Shown piece after piece: positions 7,743 to 16,568 of a DNA stretch of 36,685 bases. The stretch covers positions 1 to 36,685 of the forward strand of contig JAPLCX010000060.1 in NCBI GenBank assembly GCA_026392035.1, written 5' to 3'. Below the pieces are notes generated by a model. The model saw only the letters and a program-made list of their open reading frames with translations. It was not told where the DNA came from and searched no databases. The stretch is from Candidatus Auribacterota bacterium (GTDB lineage: Bacteria > Auribacterota > Tritonobacteria > UBA1439). Numbering within the stretch: the stretch's first letter is position 1; each line of letters starts with the position of its first letter. Made by a program: the position numbers and the translations under genes.

Positions 7743-8408
7743 ATGCGCAGGAACCTTGTGCTCGTGCTCCTGATTGTTGCCGCCGGAGCCGGCATTCCCT
7801 GGCCCGCATCAGATGCCGCAGACCTGGATACGGCGGGCATACTCAAAAAAATGGAGGAGGCCGGCACACGCTTCACCACGCTCCAGGCTGACTTCCGCCA
7901 GGAGCGGATCTACTCCCTTTTCGACGAGAAGAGGGAATCCTCGGGGACGATTTTTTACAAGAAGCCTAGCGCAATGCTCTGGAAATACAATCCCCCGGAT
8001 AACACAATGATCTATCTCAAGGAGAGGCGCGCCCTTATGTACCTCCCCGATATCAAACAGGCTCAAAAAATATCCCTGGCACAGGACAGGAAGACGGAAA
8101 CGCTCCTCATCGGATTCGGCAATACCGCCGAGGAGATCAGGCGCAACTTCACTGTCGTGTCGTCGCCCGGGGGAAAAGGCCGCTACACGCTTGACCTCAC
8201 TCCCAAAACTGATGAGCTCGCCTCGCACTTCCAGCGGCTGCGGCTGGTCATTGACGGGGAGCGCTGGCTCCCTGTCCGCAGCGAGAGGTTCGAACGGGGC
8301 GGCGACAGGACAGTCTTCACCTTTTCGAATTTCAAGGTGGGGGTGACGCTGAAAGACGAGCTCTTCGATTTCAAGGTCCCAGCGGGAGTGGAGGTGGTGG
8401 AATACTAA
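7743..8408 (+). CDS. lolA: Outer-membrane lipoprotein carrier protein LolA
   Basis: 221 residues with an N-terminal signal peptide (MRRNLVLVLLIVAAGAGIPW, cleavage likely after SDA). The mature protein starts with ILKKMEEAGTRFTTLQADFR, the typical LolA helix. It continues with SSGTIFYKKPSAMLWKYNPP and IYLKERRALMYLPDIKQAQK, and ends with FTFSNFKVGVTLKDELFDFK. LolA carries lipoproteins across the periplasm from the LolCDE transporter to LolB. The gene follows the VTT protein after one base, so the two are co-translated. The ATP-driven exporter and a LolB-like lipoprotein lie upstream in the same cluster. Confidence 0.88.
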   Translation: MRRNLVLVLLIVAAGAGIPWPASDAADLDTAGILKKMEEAGTRFTTLQADFRQERIYSLFDEKRESSGTIFYKKPSAMLWKYNPPDNTMIYLKERRALMYLPDIKQAQKISLAQDRKTETLLIGFGNTAEEIRRNFTVVSSPGGKGRYTLDLTPKTDELASHFQRLRLVIDGERWLPVRSERFERGGDRTVFTFSNFKVGVTLKDELFDFKVPAGVEVVEY

Positions 8409-8521
8409 AGGCAAAAGGTAAAAGTAAAAAGTCAAAACCATAATCCAAAATTCAAAACTTAATATAATTTTAAGTTTTAAGTTGTGGCTTTGACTTTTTC
8501 GTTTTTACTTTTGACTTATAG
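8409..8521. terminator. AT-rich nested hairpins between convergent genes
   Basis: Inner arms aaaacttaa (8454-8462) and ttaagtttt (8470-8478) lie within outer arms of the aaaagtaaaaagtcaaa / tttgactttttcgttttt type (about 8418-8440 and 8482-8515). The element separates the lolA stop from the end of the gene on the opposite strand, and may serve as a bidirectional terminator. It also looks like a common interspersed repeat. Confidence 0.45.
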
Positions 8522-8536
8522 CCGGGGTATGAGACA

Positions 8537-11500
8537 TCATCCGCGCCTAGACTTCCTGTACTGCCTCGCCTGGTGCATGAACGCCTCGAGACGGGTGATA
8601 TCATTCACCCCCTCCTGGCCGTCATAGGTCATATTCAACCAGGGGATATCCCTGAACTGTTCGCGCACCTTGCCCGAAATGGCGGTGGCAACCATGCCGG
8701 GCATGCAGGTGAACGGCATCGCGTTCACGATCCCCGACGCGCCCTTGTTGATATAGTCAATCGCCTTCCCGATGCTGAGAATCGCCTCGCCTCCAAAAGA
8801 AAAATGCATATACGGCGCGCTGTGCCTGAGGATTTCTTCGATCTCCGCTTCATGAGGGTTGCGCAGCACCCCCCCGAATATCTTCAGCATCCGCTCTTCA
8901 TCCACCTGCTGCACCCTGTCCGTTATGTACCCCTTGATAAAATCCACGTACCTCCCCGCCGAGAGGCTCTCTTCAAAACGCCGATTATTTGTATAGAACA
9001 CCCACTCGGTCACCGGGGCGACCCACGCCTCTCCGCCGAGGCTCTCGATGAGATGGACCAGGTTATTGTTCGTGAACCGGTTGCTCCTGAGGTATATCTC
9101 CCCCACCACGCCGATGACCGGTTTACATCCCCTCTCCCAGTCAATCCTTACCTCCCTGAAGAGATCGCGCACCTTCTCGAGCGCGGTAAACACATGGTCT
9201 CCGCCCCGCTCCAGCCCTCTCACCACGAGCTTCAGCGACTCGTCGAAGGCGCGGTCGGTTTCACCGGGGACCGCCTCGTGGGGTCGGTATTCCCGCGCGA
9301 GCTTTTCCAGGAAATCAATGGCGAGGAGGCCGCGCCAGGCGAGCCGGCGGAAGCTGCTTCCCACCTCTCCGAACTGCGACGAGTACGAGTCGCTTGAATC
9401 GGGGGAGACGATCGGGACATCCTTGAAGCCGAGGTCATCCAGGATCATCCGGTGCATCTGCGCGTACTGGCCGAACCGGCACGGCCCCAAGGCGGTGGGC
9501 ATGAAGAACGCCGCCGTCCGATGATCGAAGCCCGGCTCGAATAGTTTCTTCAGCATGTCACCGGTGGTGGCGATGAACGGCAGGCACTCCCTCCCCGACG
9601 CGAATTGCCTCCCGATCTCTATCGTGCGGTCATCGGATCCCGGCAGCGGCTCGGACGGAATGCCGCACGCCCGCATCGCGGCGCTGAAGCCGTGCGCGTG
9701 CAGGGCCATCAGGGGCACATAGAGCGTGCGCTTCGTTTTCGAGAACACCTTGCGGAACCTCCACTCGCGGGCCGTGGGGACCGGGCGGCTGTTGGAGAGG
9801 CTGTCGAGAAACGCCTCGCACCTGGTGATCACCCCCGCATCGGCGCTGTGCTCGTCAATCTCGAGCTGCAGGTACGGCTTCCCCTCCATTTTCCTCCTGA
9901 AGAAATGCTCGATGAACGAGTCGGGGCCGCATTTGAAGTTCGTGATGTAGATCGCGTGGAGCCGCGGGTCATCCCTCACGACCTGGGCCGAGCTCAGGAT
10001 CCTCTGGCCGTAGCGCCAGTACATATTGGGGAACTGATCGTAGATGTCGACGCGCTCCAGATTGAGGTAATCTTGTGGTATGGGGAGGACGCCGAGATCG
10101 CGGAGCTTCTTCGGCAGGTTGAGGTTGATCCCCGCATCGTAATTATTGTACGGGCGTCCCAGGATCACCATTGCCCTCTGATCTTCCCTCAGCCCTTCCA
10201 GCACCCTCCCTCCATTCTCCTTGAGCGAACGATAGAACCGCGCCTGCGCCTCCTCTGCAGCCCTGAGGGCGTTTCTGATCTCTCTCGTACCGAGTCCAAT
10301 CCGATGCCCCATCCTGATCAGGGATGTTTCGATCGCCGCGCGGCCCCTCAGGTAGTGGAGCGGCGGCTGGAGCACCTTCACGGAGGCCCTCTCAAGATCG
10401 AGCGTCGCGCCCAGGATGTAGGGGATCGCCTGCACCAGGGGGCAGCAGTAGCTCTGCGGGATGCGGGGGTTGATCCGGCTCATGTTGATGATACTCGGGA
10501 GGAAGAGGTAATCGAGCTTCTCCTCCAGGAGGCTCAGGGCATGCCCGTGGACGATCTTGATCGGGAAGCAGGTCTCGGTCACCACCTTCTCGACGGAGGA
10601 GCGGATGATGCGCGGCGTGGTGGTCTCTGAGAGAACCACCTCGAAGCCCAGGCTCCTGAAGAATTCCCTCCAGTAGGGGAAGAACTCATACATGTAGAGC
10701 ATGCGCGGTATGCCGACCCTGCCGCGAGATTCTCCCCGCGGGGGGTAGCGTCTCAGCCCGTCGAGATCCTTCTGGGTCTCGCCCGGTTTCGCGTCGAGCA
10801 GGAGACGCTCCCTCTCAGCGAAGTGATCGGTGATATCGCGCGCGCGCGCTTTTTCACTGATCTCGTACTTCTCGCACCGCGCCCCGTAGTAGAGCGGGCG
10901 TTCGTCGCCGAATTTGACCTTCCGGATCTCGCAGAGGTTATCACACCCCGGGCAGGTGAACGAGGATGACTCAGATGTCCGGTGGGACAGGTCGAAACCG
11001 TGGAACCTCTTGCCGCCGGCGCCCCGGCACTCCCTCATCGCGAGGAGCGCCACTCCGATCGCGCCGGTGACGTCGTGGTGCGGGGGAACCGTGACCTTCT
11101 TGCCGGTGACCTTCTCAAACGCGGCAACCACGCCATTGTTCCAGGCGACCCCGCCCTGGAAGAAAATAGTATCCCCCACCCGCCGGTCACCCACCACCTT
11201 GTTGAGGTAGTTGTGCACGATGGAATACGCGAGTCCGGCGACGAGGTTTTTCTTGTTCAATCCCTTCTGCTGATGCGCAACCAGGTCGGATTCCATGAAG
11301 ACCGTGCAGCGGTCGCCGAACCGGCCGGGATTATCAGCCTGCAGCGCGAGCCGGCCGAACTCCTCCTCGATCCGGATATCCAGCTTCTCCGCCTGCTCCT
11401 CGAGGAACGAGCCGGTGCCCGCCGCGCATACCTTGTTCATTTCGAAATCAACGACGGTGCCATTCGCGATGCTGATGTATTTCGAATCCTGCCCCCCAAT

Positions 11501-12802
11501 CTCGAATATCGTGTCAACATTCGGGTCGATATGGATGGCGGCCGTCGCCTGGGAGGTGATTTCGTTGCGCACCATGTCAGCCCCGACGTAATCCCCCGTC
11601 AGGTAACGTCCCGAACCCGTGGTTCCCACCCCGCACACTCGCACGCGGCTGCCGACCTCTTCGCCCACCTCTTTCAATCCCCGCTTCACCGCCTCGAGCG
11701 GCCGGCCTGCGGTCGGAAGGTATCGCCGCGCGATGACATTCCCCTGCCGGTCAATCACCACGACATTTGTGCTCAATGAACCAATGTCGATGCCCACGTA
11801 TGCCTCGAGCGGCTCGGTGGGGTTCGAAGGGATCGGCGTGAGGGCGAGGTGGTCTGCCTCAGCGTACCTTGTAAAACTCAACACCTCCAGCCCCTGATTC
11901 TCAGGGCGCTGCGTGCGGAGATACTCCCCTATCGCCTCAAGCCCCCTGAACTTTCCTGTATTCGCGAGGCCGTGCTCAACGGCGTAGATGGCGGCGCCGA
12001 TTGCCCCCATCGTCGCGTGGTTGCGCGGGATAATCAGCTCTCCCGGGAGGAGGCCGAGCACATCCTCAAACGCCTTGACCACCCCCGCGTTCGCCGCGAC
12101 GCCACCCTGGAAAACAACGGGAGGCACGAATTTTCTCCCCTTGCCGACATTGCTCTTGAAGCTGCGCGCGACCGCATAGCAGAGCCCCGCGACAATGTCG
12201 TAGTCCGGCGTGCCGATCTGCTGGAGATGGATCATGTCCGATTTAGCGAAGACCGAACAGCGCCCGGCGATGCGCGGGGGCCTTTTCGACCTGAGGGCGT
12301 ATTCGCCGAACTCCTTCTCAATGACGAGCCCCATGCGGCTCGCCTGCTGGTCGAGGAACGAGCCGGTTCCCGCGGCGCAGATGGTGTTCATCGAAAAGTC
12401 CTCGATGATCCCCTTCCCGGATGAAGAATCCCCGTGCATGAAGATCAATTTGGAATCCTCTCCCCCCATCTCGATGATTGTCCTCGCCCCCGGACAGAGC
12501 GCAGCGGCAGCTCTGCTTTGAGCAATGATCTCATTGACAAAATCCGCGCCAATAATTGAACAGATGAGCTTCCCCCCTGATCCTGTCACGGCGATCGCGT
12601 GAATTGTCTCAAGTGGTATCTCTCCGAGCAGGTCGCCGAGGAGCTTGCCCACGGTGGATATCGGATGCCCCCTGTGCCTGACGTAGTAGTCCTTCACAAG
12701 CGTGCCCGAGGAATCCAGGAGCGCCATCTTGACGCTCACCGAACCCACGTCTATGCCCACAGACAATGTCCGTGTATCCGTATCATCAGCTTTTGCAATC
12801 AT
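8537..12802 (-). CDS. 2-hydroxyacyl-CoA dehydratase-type activase/reductase fusion, 1421 residues
   Basis: Two activase (BcrAD/BadFG, ASKHA-fold ATPase) domains come first: SVGIDVGSVSVKMALLD near residue 14 and AYVGIDIGSLSTNVVVID near 335. Each has a cluster-binding Cys motif (NTICAAGTGSFLDQQA and NKVCAAGTGSFLEEQA) and a second Cys (GRCSVFAKSD, GDRCTVFMESD). A small Cys cluster follows (FTCPGCDNLCEIRK, near 620), then a DUF2229-like region (RVGIPRMLYMYEFFPYWREF) and an HgdB-like part with RECLPFIATTGDMLKKL. In this family an ATP-driven activase injects electrons into an iron-sulfur dehydratase or double-cubane reductase. The substrate is unknown. The fusion is typical of strict anaerobes. It begins 18 bases after larE. 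Confidence 0.87.
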   Translation of the reverse strand: MIAKADDTDTRTLSVGIDVGSVSVKMALLDSSGTLVKDYYVRHRGHPISTVGKLLGDLLGEIPLETIHAIAVTGSGGKLICSIIGADFVNEIIAQSRAAAALCPGARTIIEMGGEDSKLIFMHGDSSSGKGIIEDFSMNTICAAGTGSFLDQQASRMGLVIEKEFGEYALRSKRPPRIAGRCSVFAKSDMIHLQQIGTPDYDIVAGLCYAVARSFKSNVGKGRKFVPPVVFQGGVAANAGVVKAFEDVLGLLPGELIIPRNHATMGAIGAAIYAVEHGLANTGKFRGLEAIGEYLRTQRPENQGLEVLSFTRYAEADHLALTPIPSNPTEPLEAYVGIDIGSLSTNVVVIDRQGNVIARRYLPTAGRPLEAVKRGLKEVGEEVGSRVRVCGVGTTGSGRYLTGDYVGADMVRNEITSQATAAIHIDPNVDTIFEIGGQDSKYISIANGTVVDFEMNKVCAAGTGSFLEEQAEKLDIRIEEEFGRLALQADNPGRFGDRCTVFMESDLVAHQQKGLNKKNLVAGLAYSIVHNYLNKVVGDRRVGDTIFFQGGVAWNNGVVAAFEKVTGKKVTVPPHHDVTGAIGVALLAMRECRGAGGKRFHGFDLSHRTSESSSFTCPGCDNLCEIRKVKFGDERPLYYGARCEKYEISEKARARDITDHFAERERLLLDAKPGETQKDLDGLRRYPPRGESRGRVGIPRMLYMYEFFPYWREFFRSLGFEVVLSETTTPRIIRSSVEKVVTETCFPIKIVHGHALSLLEEKLDYLFLPSIINMSRINPRIPQSYCCPLVQAIPYILGATLDLERASVKVLQPPLHYLRGRAAIETSLIRMGHRIGLGTREIRNALRAAEEAQARFYRSLKENGGRVLEGLREDQRAMVILGRPYNNYDAGINLNLPKKLRDLGVLPIPQDYLNLERVDIYDQFPNMYWRYGQRILSSAQVVRDDPRLHAIYITNFKCGPDSFIEHFFRRKMEGKPYLQLEIDEHSADAGVITRCEAFLDSLSNSRPVPTAREWRFRKVFSKTKRTLYVPLMALHAHGFSAAMRACGIPSEPLPGSDDRTIEIGRQFASGRECLPFIATTGDMLKKLFEPGFDHRTAAFFMPTALGPCRFGQYAQMHRMILDDLGFKDVPIVSPDSSDSYSSQFGEVGSSFRRLAWRGLLAIDFLEKLAREYRPHEAVPGETDRAFDESLKLVVRGLERGGDHVFTALEKVRDLFREVRIDWERGCKPVIGVVGEIYLRSNRFTNNNLVHLIESLGGEAWVAPVTEWVFYTNNRRFEESLSAGRYVDFIKGYITDRVQQVDEERMLKIFGGVLRNPHEAEIEEILRHSAPYMHFSFGGEAILSIGKAIDYINKGASGIVNAMPFTCMPGMVATAISGKVREQFRDIPWLNMTYDGQEGVNDITRLEAFMHQARQYRKSRRG

Positions 12803-12820
12803 CTCAGCTGCCTTATTTCG

Positions 12821-13651
12821 CTATCGCATAAATTGTGTCGTCTCAGCCAGGCCGTAGTTGAGGCTTCCCATGCGGTAGCCCTCGATATCAAGAGAGATAG
12901 AGATAAACCCAAGGCCTTTAAGTTTCCGTACGATCTCGCACCTCAACTGTTTCCCGTGGAATCGGCCAAGCTGTGCCTTGTCAACCTCGATCCTCGCTCC
13001 CCGCCCCGCGTATCGCACGCGCACATTTCTGAATCCTTTGCCCCTCAGAAATGCCTCGGCGTTTTCCACTCGCCTCAGCTTCTCCACACGTATCCGCTCC
13101 CCATAGGGGAACCGCGAAGCCAGGCAGGCCATCGCCTCGCGACGCCAGCCCGGAAGCCCAAGTTGCCTGGAGAGACGCCGCACATCTTTCTTTGTGAATC
13201 CGGCGAGCCTCAGGGGGCTCACCGCACCCATTTCGCTCACCGCTCTCTCTCCCGGCCGGTAGTCATTCAAATCATCCATGTGTGAGGCAATAGCCACATG
13301 TGCGATTTCCCCTTGTTGAGCCAGCGCACCAAGCTTCTTGAGCAACCCCAGCTTGCACCAGTAGCACCTCTCAGGCGAGTTTTGGACAAACCGCTCGTCA
13401 GTTAATGCATCAGATTTAATCATCCGATGCCTCACCCTGAGCTGGCGCGCTGTCTTTTTCGCGATTTCCAGCTCCGCGTGAGGATAGATCGCTGACATCG
13501 CCGTGACCGCGAGGACATTCTCCCCCAGAATATCCGACGCCACCTTCAACAGGAGCGTGCTGTCCACACCGCCTGAGTATGCGACGATGAGGCTGCCGTA
13601 TGATTTGACCAGCTTTTTAAGCCGCTCGTATTTTCGCAAAAGGGCACTCAT
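12821..13651 (-). CDS. larE: ATP-dependent sulfur transferase LarE-like
   Basis: 276 residues. The PP-loop ATP site is SGGVDSTLLL (near 26). Further LarE marks are ERCYWCKLGLL (near 90), HMDDLNDYRPGERA and MACLASRFPYGERI. The CxxC in RCYWC plus the Cys of MACLAS give the three-cysteine pattern of LarE proteins proposed to bind an iron-sulfur cluster instead of sacrificing a single Cys. LarE adds sulfur to the pyridinium carboxylate precursor of the nickel-pincer cofactor. LarB and LarC are not in this window. The dehydratase/activase fusion follows 18 bases downstream, so they may share a transcript. Confidence 0.88.
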   Translation of the reverse strand: MSALLRKYERLKKLVKSYGSLIVAYSGGVDSTLLLKVASDILGENVLAVTAMSAIYPHAELEIAKKTARQLRVRHRMIKSDALTDERFVQNSPERCYWCKLGLLKKLGALAQQGEIAHVAIASHMDDLNDYRPGERAVSEMGAVSPLRLAGFTKKDVRRLSRQLGLPGWRREAMACLASRFPYGERIRVEKLRRVENAEAFLRGKGFRNVRVRYAGRGARIEVDKAQLGRFHGKQLRCEIVRKLKGLGFISISLDIEGYRMGSLNYGLAETTQFMR

Positions 13652-13723
13652 GGTGGCACCGCACGCAATCGGCGAATCGGGGCGAATGAGTTGGCGATAC
13701 GTGGGGGCATCAAGAGGGTTCGA

Positions 13724-14356
13724 TCAACTCAGGCCATCGCTGATCTGAACCTTCCAGCCTGCCGGGGTGAGAAAATGCTCCCAGCTCGAGCAGGTATTCC
13801 TCTTGAACGCGATGTGATTGAACGGCGACCATCGCGGCTTTTTTGGCATCTTGATCAAGCCCATGCCGGAGACCTCAACCGTCTTCTCTCCCTTTCTGAG
13901 ATTGCACTCCACGCAACTGCACACGATGTTTGTCCAGGTCGTGGCCCCGCCCAGGCGCCTTGGCAACACATGATCGAGGTTGAGCTCATTCTCCTTGAAG
14001 AACCTTCCGCAGTACTGGCACGTATTCCTGTCCCTGAGATACACATTTTTGCGCGTCAGTTTGATTTCCTTCTGAGGCAGTCTATCGTAGTGGTAGAGGA
14101 GAATGATCTCCGGGATGCGAATCTTGAGCGATATCGTCCTCACATATGAGGCCCCATCGCCCTCACTCCATTTCATCCCCCCCCACCGCCTGAAATCATA
14201 TGCGGCGAATGTCCCATTTTCTTTGAACACAACCTGCCCCGCCCCTCTGTATAAGAGAGAGAGTGCCCTCCGCACGCCGCAGATATGCACTGGCTGCCAG
14301 AGCCTGTTGAGGACGAGCACATTTTTTGAAGAAATGACAGATTCATCCAACTTCAT
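13724..14356 (-). CDS. HNH endonuclease family protein
   Basis: 210 residues. The N-terminal half is NVLVLNRLWQPVHICGVRRA, typical of a widespread bacterial HNH family. The HNH core is NVYLRDRNTCQYCGRFFKEN, ELNLDHVLPRRLGG, then TNIVCSCVECNLRKG, giving two CxxC zinc pairs and the D-H catalytic pair. The C-terminal part is unremarkable. It lies 72 bases upstream of larE on the same strand. Such stand-alone HNH proteins are chromosomal genes of unknown physiological role, and no restriction-modification partner is nearby. Confidence 0.85.
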   Translation of the reverse strand: MKLDESVISSKNVLVLNRLWQPVHICGVRRALSLLYRGAGQVVFKENGTFAAYDFRRWGGMKWSEGDGASYVRTISLKIRIPEIILLYHYDRLPQKEIKLTRKNVYLRDRNTCQYCGRFFKENELNLDHVLPRRLGGATTWTNIVCSCVECNLRKGEKTVEVSGMGLIKMPKKPRWSPFNHIAFKRNTCSSWEHFLTPAGWKVQISDGLS

Positions 14357-14486
14357 AACGGAGCAGAAGTTTACCTCAGGCGCAGGAGATTGTCAATAAC
14401 AGGTAACCGCAGCGCCTGGGGTTTCCTCTATTTCTGTCAAAACAGCTTCACTGTCCTACCACAGAGGACACGGAGATTGACGTGTG

Positions 14487-14526
14487 ACACAGATTCACAC
14501 AGATAGACACAGATGAACACAGATTA
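14487..14526. repeat. Tandem array of four decamers ACACAGATNN
   Basis: Four consecutive 10-base units, acacagattc, acacagatag, acacagatga and acacagatta, differ only in the last two bases. The period equals about one DNA helix turn. Decamer periodicity recurs at 16398-16477 and 25281-25342 with different sequences. Confidence 0.7.
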
Positions 14527-14602
14527 TTCAGTGGTAAAAAGATCATCATGCAGTTTGAAAAACTTTCTCAACTAAAAAAGTTTTGCACACTTGTAATACG
14601 GA

Positions 14603-14616
14603 GCCTGCCGGCAGGC
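14603..14616. repeat. Palindrome GCCTGCCGGCAGGC, second copy
   Basis: A 14-base perfect palindrome identical to the core of the element at 6790-6805. It is followed by agggacactgagg, comparable with aggggcacggagag at the other copy, so part of the flank is also shared. Confidence 0.6.
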
Positions 14617-14717
14617 AGGGACACTGAGGATAACAACAGTTGAAAGCGTAGGGTTTAAGGCAAGCTGCTGCATTCAGCACGTTATGCTTTAGACTTTACT
14701 CTTCACTATTTCCTGCG

Positions 14718-15785
14718 TTACGCGGGGGCAAAACGGAAGCGGACCACGTCGCCGTCGCGCACCACGTAGTCCCTTCCCTCGATCCGCAGGAGTCCCTTCG
14801 CCCGCGCATCGCTCATAGCGCCGAGCCGCTCCAGATCTTTAAACGCAACCACCTCGGCTTTGACGAAGCCCTTTTCCATGTCCGAGTGGATGCGCCCCGC
14901 CGCCTGCGGCGCGGCAGTCCCCTGACGCACCGCCCATGCCTGAACAATACCGCTCTCAAGGGTAAAGAAGGTAATCAGGTTCAGGAGCTCGTAGCATTTC
15001 CTGATGAATCGGGGCAGCACCCGCTCCGTCATGTTCATCTCTTTGAGGAACTCCGCCGCCTCTTCGTCCGCGAGTTCGGCCAGTGCTACCTCTACCGCGG
15101 CGCAGATCGCGATGCTATCCGCACCCATCCCCTTCGCCACGCGGGAGACCTCATCCCCCCAGCGCTTCTCGATATCTGTATGTCGCTCACCCGTGTTCGC
15201 GATAATGATGAGCGGTTTGAGCGAGAGGAATCCAAATTCCTTGAGCAGGCCCTCCTCTTCGGCTGAGAGACCTGCCCCCCTCAGCGCTTCGCCCCGTGAG
15301 AGGGCGTCGCGAACACGCGAGAGAATGTGAGTCTTCTTTTCATCGCTGGACAATTTTCTCAGCGCCCTCTCCGCCGCCTGGAGGTCCGCCAGGAGCAGCT
15401 CGGTCGCAACGATCCCGATCTCCTCTTTCGGGTCGATCCCGGGCAATTGACAGGCGACGTCATCACCGATGAAACAGCGGACCACCTGCGCGATGACCTC
15501 TGACACTCTCACGTGGCCGAGGAACTGGTTGCCCAAACCCTGGCCTCGACTCGCTCCCTCGACGAGACCAGCGACATCGATAAAATCGACATGGGCGGGA
15601 ATGACCTTCTGGGGCTTGACCAACTCCGCGAGGCGAGTGAGCCGGCTGTCAGGGACGGCGACAGAACCTTTATTGGGCTCTATGGTGCAGAACGGGTAAT
15701 TCTCGTTCGGGGCATGCGCGTGGACCAGGGCGTTAAAAATGGTCGTCTTCCCCACGTTCGGGAGGCCGACTATCCCAATATTCAT
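14718..15785 (-). CDS. ychF: GTP/ATP-binding protein YchF (OLA1 family)
   Basis: 355 residues, the usual length. The N-terminal G1 motif is GLPNVGKTTIFNAL, the G3 motif is DVAGLVEGASRGQGLGNQFL, and IANTGE stands where classical GTPases have NKxD, which fits the ATP preference of YchF. The C-terminal TGS domain is ITFFTLESGIVQAWAVRQGT to SDMEKGFVKAEVVAFKDL, ending in the expected VRFRFAP tail. It is a conserved translation- and stress-linked P-loop protein. It is separated by 361 bases from the upstream-coordinate gene, so it is probably transcribed on its own. Confidence 0.95.
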   Translation of the reverse strand: MNIGIVGLPNVGKTTIFNALVHAHAPNENYPFCTIEPNKGSVAVPDSRLTRLAELVKPQKVIPAHVDFIDVAGLVEGASRGQGLGNQFLGHVRVSEVIAQVVRCFIGDDVACQLPGIDPKEEIGIVATELLLADLQAAERALRKLSSDEKKTHILSRVRDALSRGEALRGAGLSAEEEGLLKEFGFLSLKPLIIIANTGERHTDIEKRWGDEVSRVAKGMGADSIAICAAVEVALAELADEEAAEFLKEMNMTERVLPRFIRKCYELLNLITFFTLESGIVQAWAVRQGTAAPQAAGRIHSDMEKGFVKAEVVAFKDLERLGAMSDARAKGLLRIEGRDYVVRDGDVVRFRFAPA

Positions 15786-15929
15786 TATGAGGGCTTTACC
15801 TCAACAGCAGGACACGCTGAGCGCTTTGGAGAACCGGGTGGTTCAACGCAAAGGAGCCATGGGCAGCGATGGGACGCCCGGCACAAATACCATTGAACGA
15901 ACAGCTACAGACGTGCCGGCACCTCTGGG

Positions 15930-16109
15930 CTATAGACCCTGCGCGTTGGGATCCGAGACACTGTCCGAGTAATGCGGCGGCGCGTTTTCCGCTGCCTGGG
16001 TTGTTTGCCTGTCAAGACACCTGAGCAACCTTCCGCTGGCGGGAACATAATCACAGGTTTTTCTTTTAAGGCAATCATCGCATAACTGATTCACCACCCG
16101 AGAGACCAT
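15930..16109 (-). CDS. Small cysteine-rich protein, 59 residues
   Basis: The ATG at 16109 is preceded by GGAGG with a 5-base spacer. The product begins MVSRVVNQLCDDCLKRKTCD and has four cysteines in its first 31 residues: C10, C13, C19 and C31. Spacing C-x2-C-x5-C-x11-C suggests a small zinc- or iron-sulfur-binding knuckle. The C-terminal half (QTTQAAENAPPHYSDSVSD) is polar and likely disordered. No family was recognised. A strong ribosome site and the cysteine pattern support coding, but conservation could not be tested. Confidence 0.5.
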   Translation of the reverse strand: MVSRVVNQLCDDCLKRKTCDYVPASGRLLRCLDRQTTQAAENAPPHYSDSVSDPNAQGL

Positions 16110-16209
16110 GAGCACCTCCGACCGCTATGATAACCTAGTTCAAGGAAAAGTCAAAACGAATTCAGCCGGTAATAGATCAGAAGGTGTGAAAAAATCAGCA
16201 TTAAGGTTG

Positions 16210-16318
16210 TCATTGCGAGGACGCCGAGTCCCGCTAAGCGGGGCGAGGCGGACGTGGCAATCTCAACTCTATGGGAGACAACAGATTGCTTCGTCCCGCT
16301 TAGCGGGACTCGCAATGA
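16210..16318. repeat. Long palindromic element, tcattgcgag...ctcgcaatga
   Basis: The outer arms tcattgcgag (16210-16219) and ctcgcaatga (16309-16318) are close to an exact inverted pair. Inner arms tcccgctaagcggg and cccgcttagcggga also pair. Its motif attgcgag / gcaatctc relates it to the hairpin core of the MITE copies at 6.9 and 30.9 kb, though the sequences differ in detail. The 459-base gap between the Cys-rich gene and the HIT gene is filled by this and the next repeat. Confidence 0.7.
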
Positions 16319-16397
16319 TAATTTCTCATATCAGTGTACACGCGCTGAAAATACGATTTTTTCACACCTTCTCAGTTACGGAGGGAATAAAAAGGTT

Positions 16398-16477
16398 ATC
16401 CACGGATTTTCACGGATTTTATTGAAAGGAATTTCAGGGGCTTTTGAATCCGTGTTAATCCGTGTCAATCCGTGGAT
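16398..16477. repeat. Inverted decamer repeats of the ATCCGTG type
   Basis: Left arm 16398-16418 (atccacggattttcacggatt) and right arm 16457-16477 are inverted copies with two mismatches. Each arm is itself built of 10-base units (cacggatttt twice on the left, aatccgtgtt-like units on the right). Confidence 0.65.
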
Positions 16478-16568
16478 GAAAGAACACTATTTGCATGGAT
16501 CCGCTGCCCCACGCAACTGAGGCATTACCGTCCGGATCAGCTGAGCGCTGCTCAACGAATACGCGCGC

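Larger units (their letters stand above)
14357..14717. other. 361-base intergenic region, repeats but no gene
   Basis: It contains the palindrome core at 14603-14616 and the decamer tandem at 14487-14526. No open frame with a ribosome site or homology was recognised. The remainder is AT-rich, non-coding sequence between two same-strand genes. Confidence 0.5.

Noticed and set aside
9605-11779. Long + strand frames opposite the dehydratase fusion
   Set aside because: Antisense shadows of one continuous 1421-residue homologous protein.
14487-14526. Possible CRISPR array
   Set aside because: Units are only 10 bases with no spacers; it is a simple tandem repeat.
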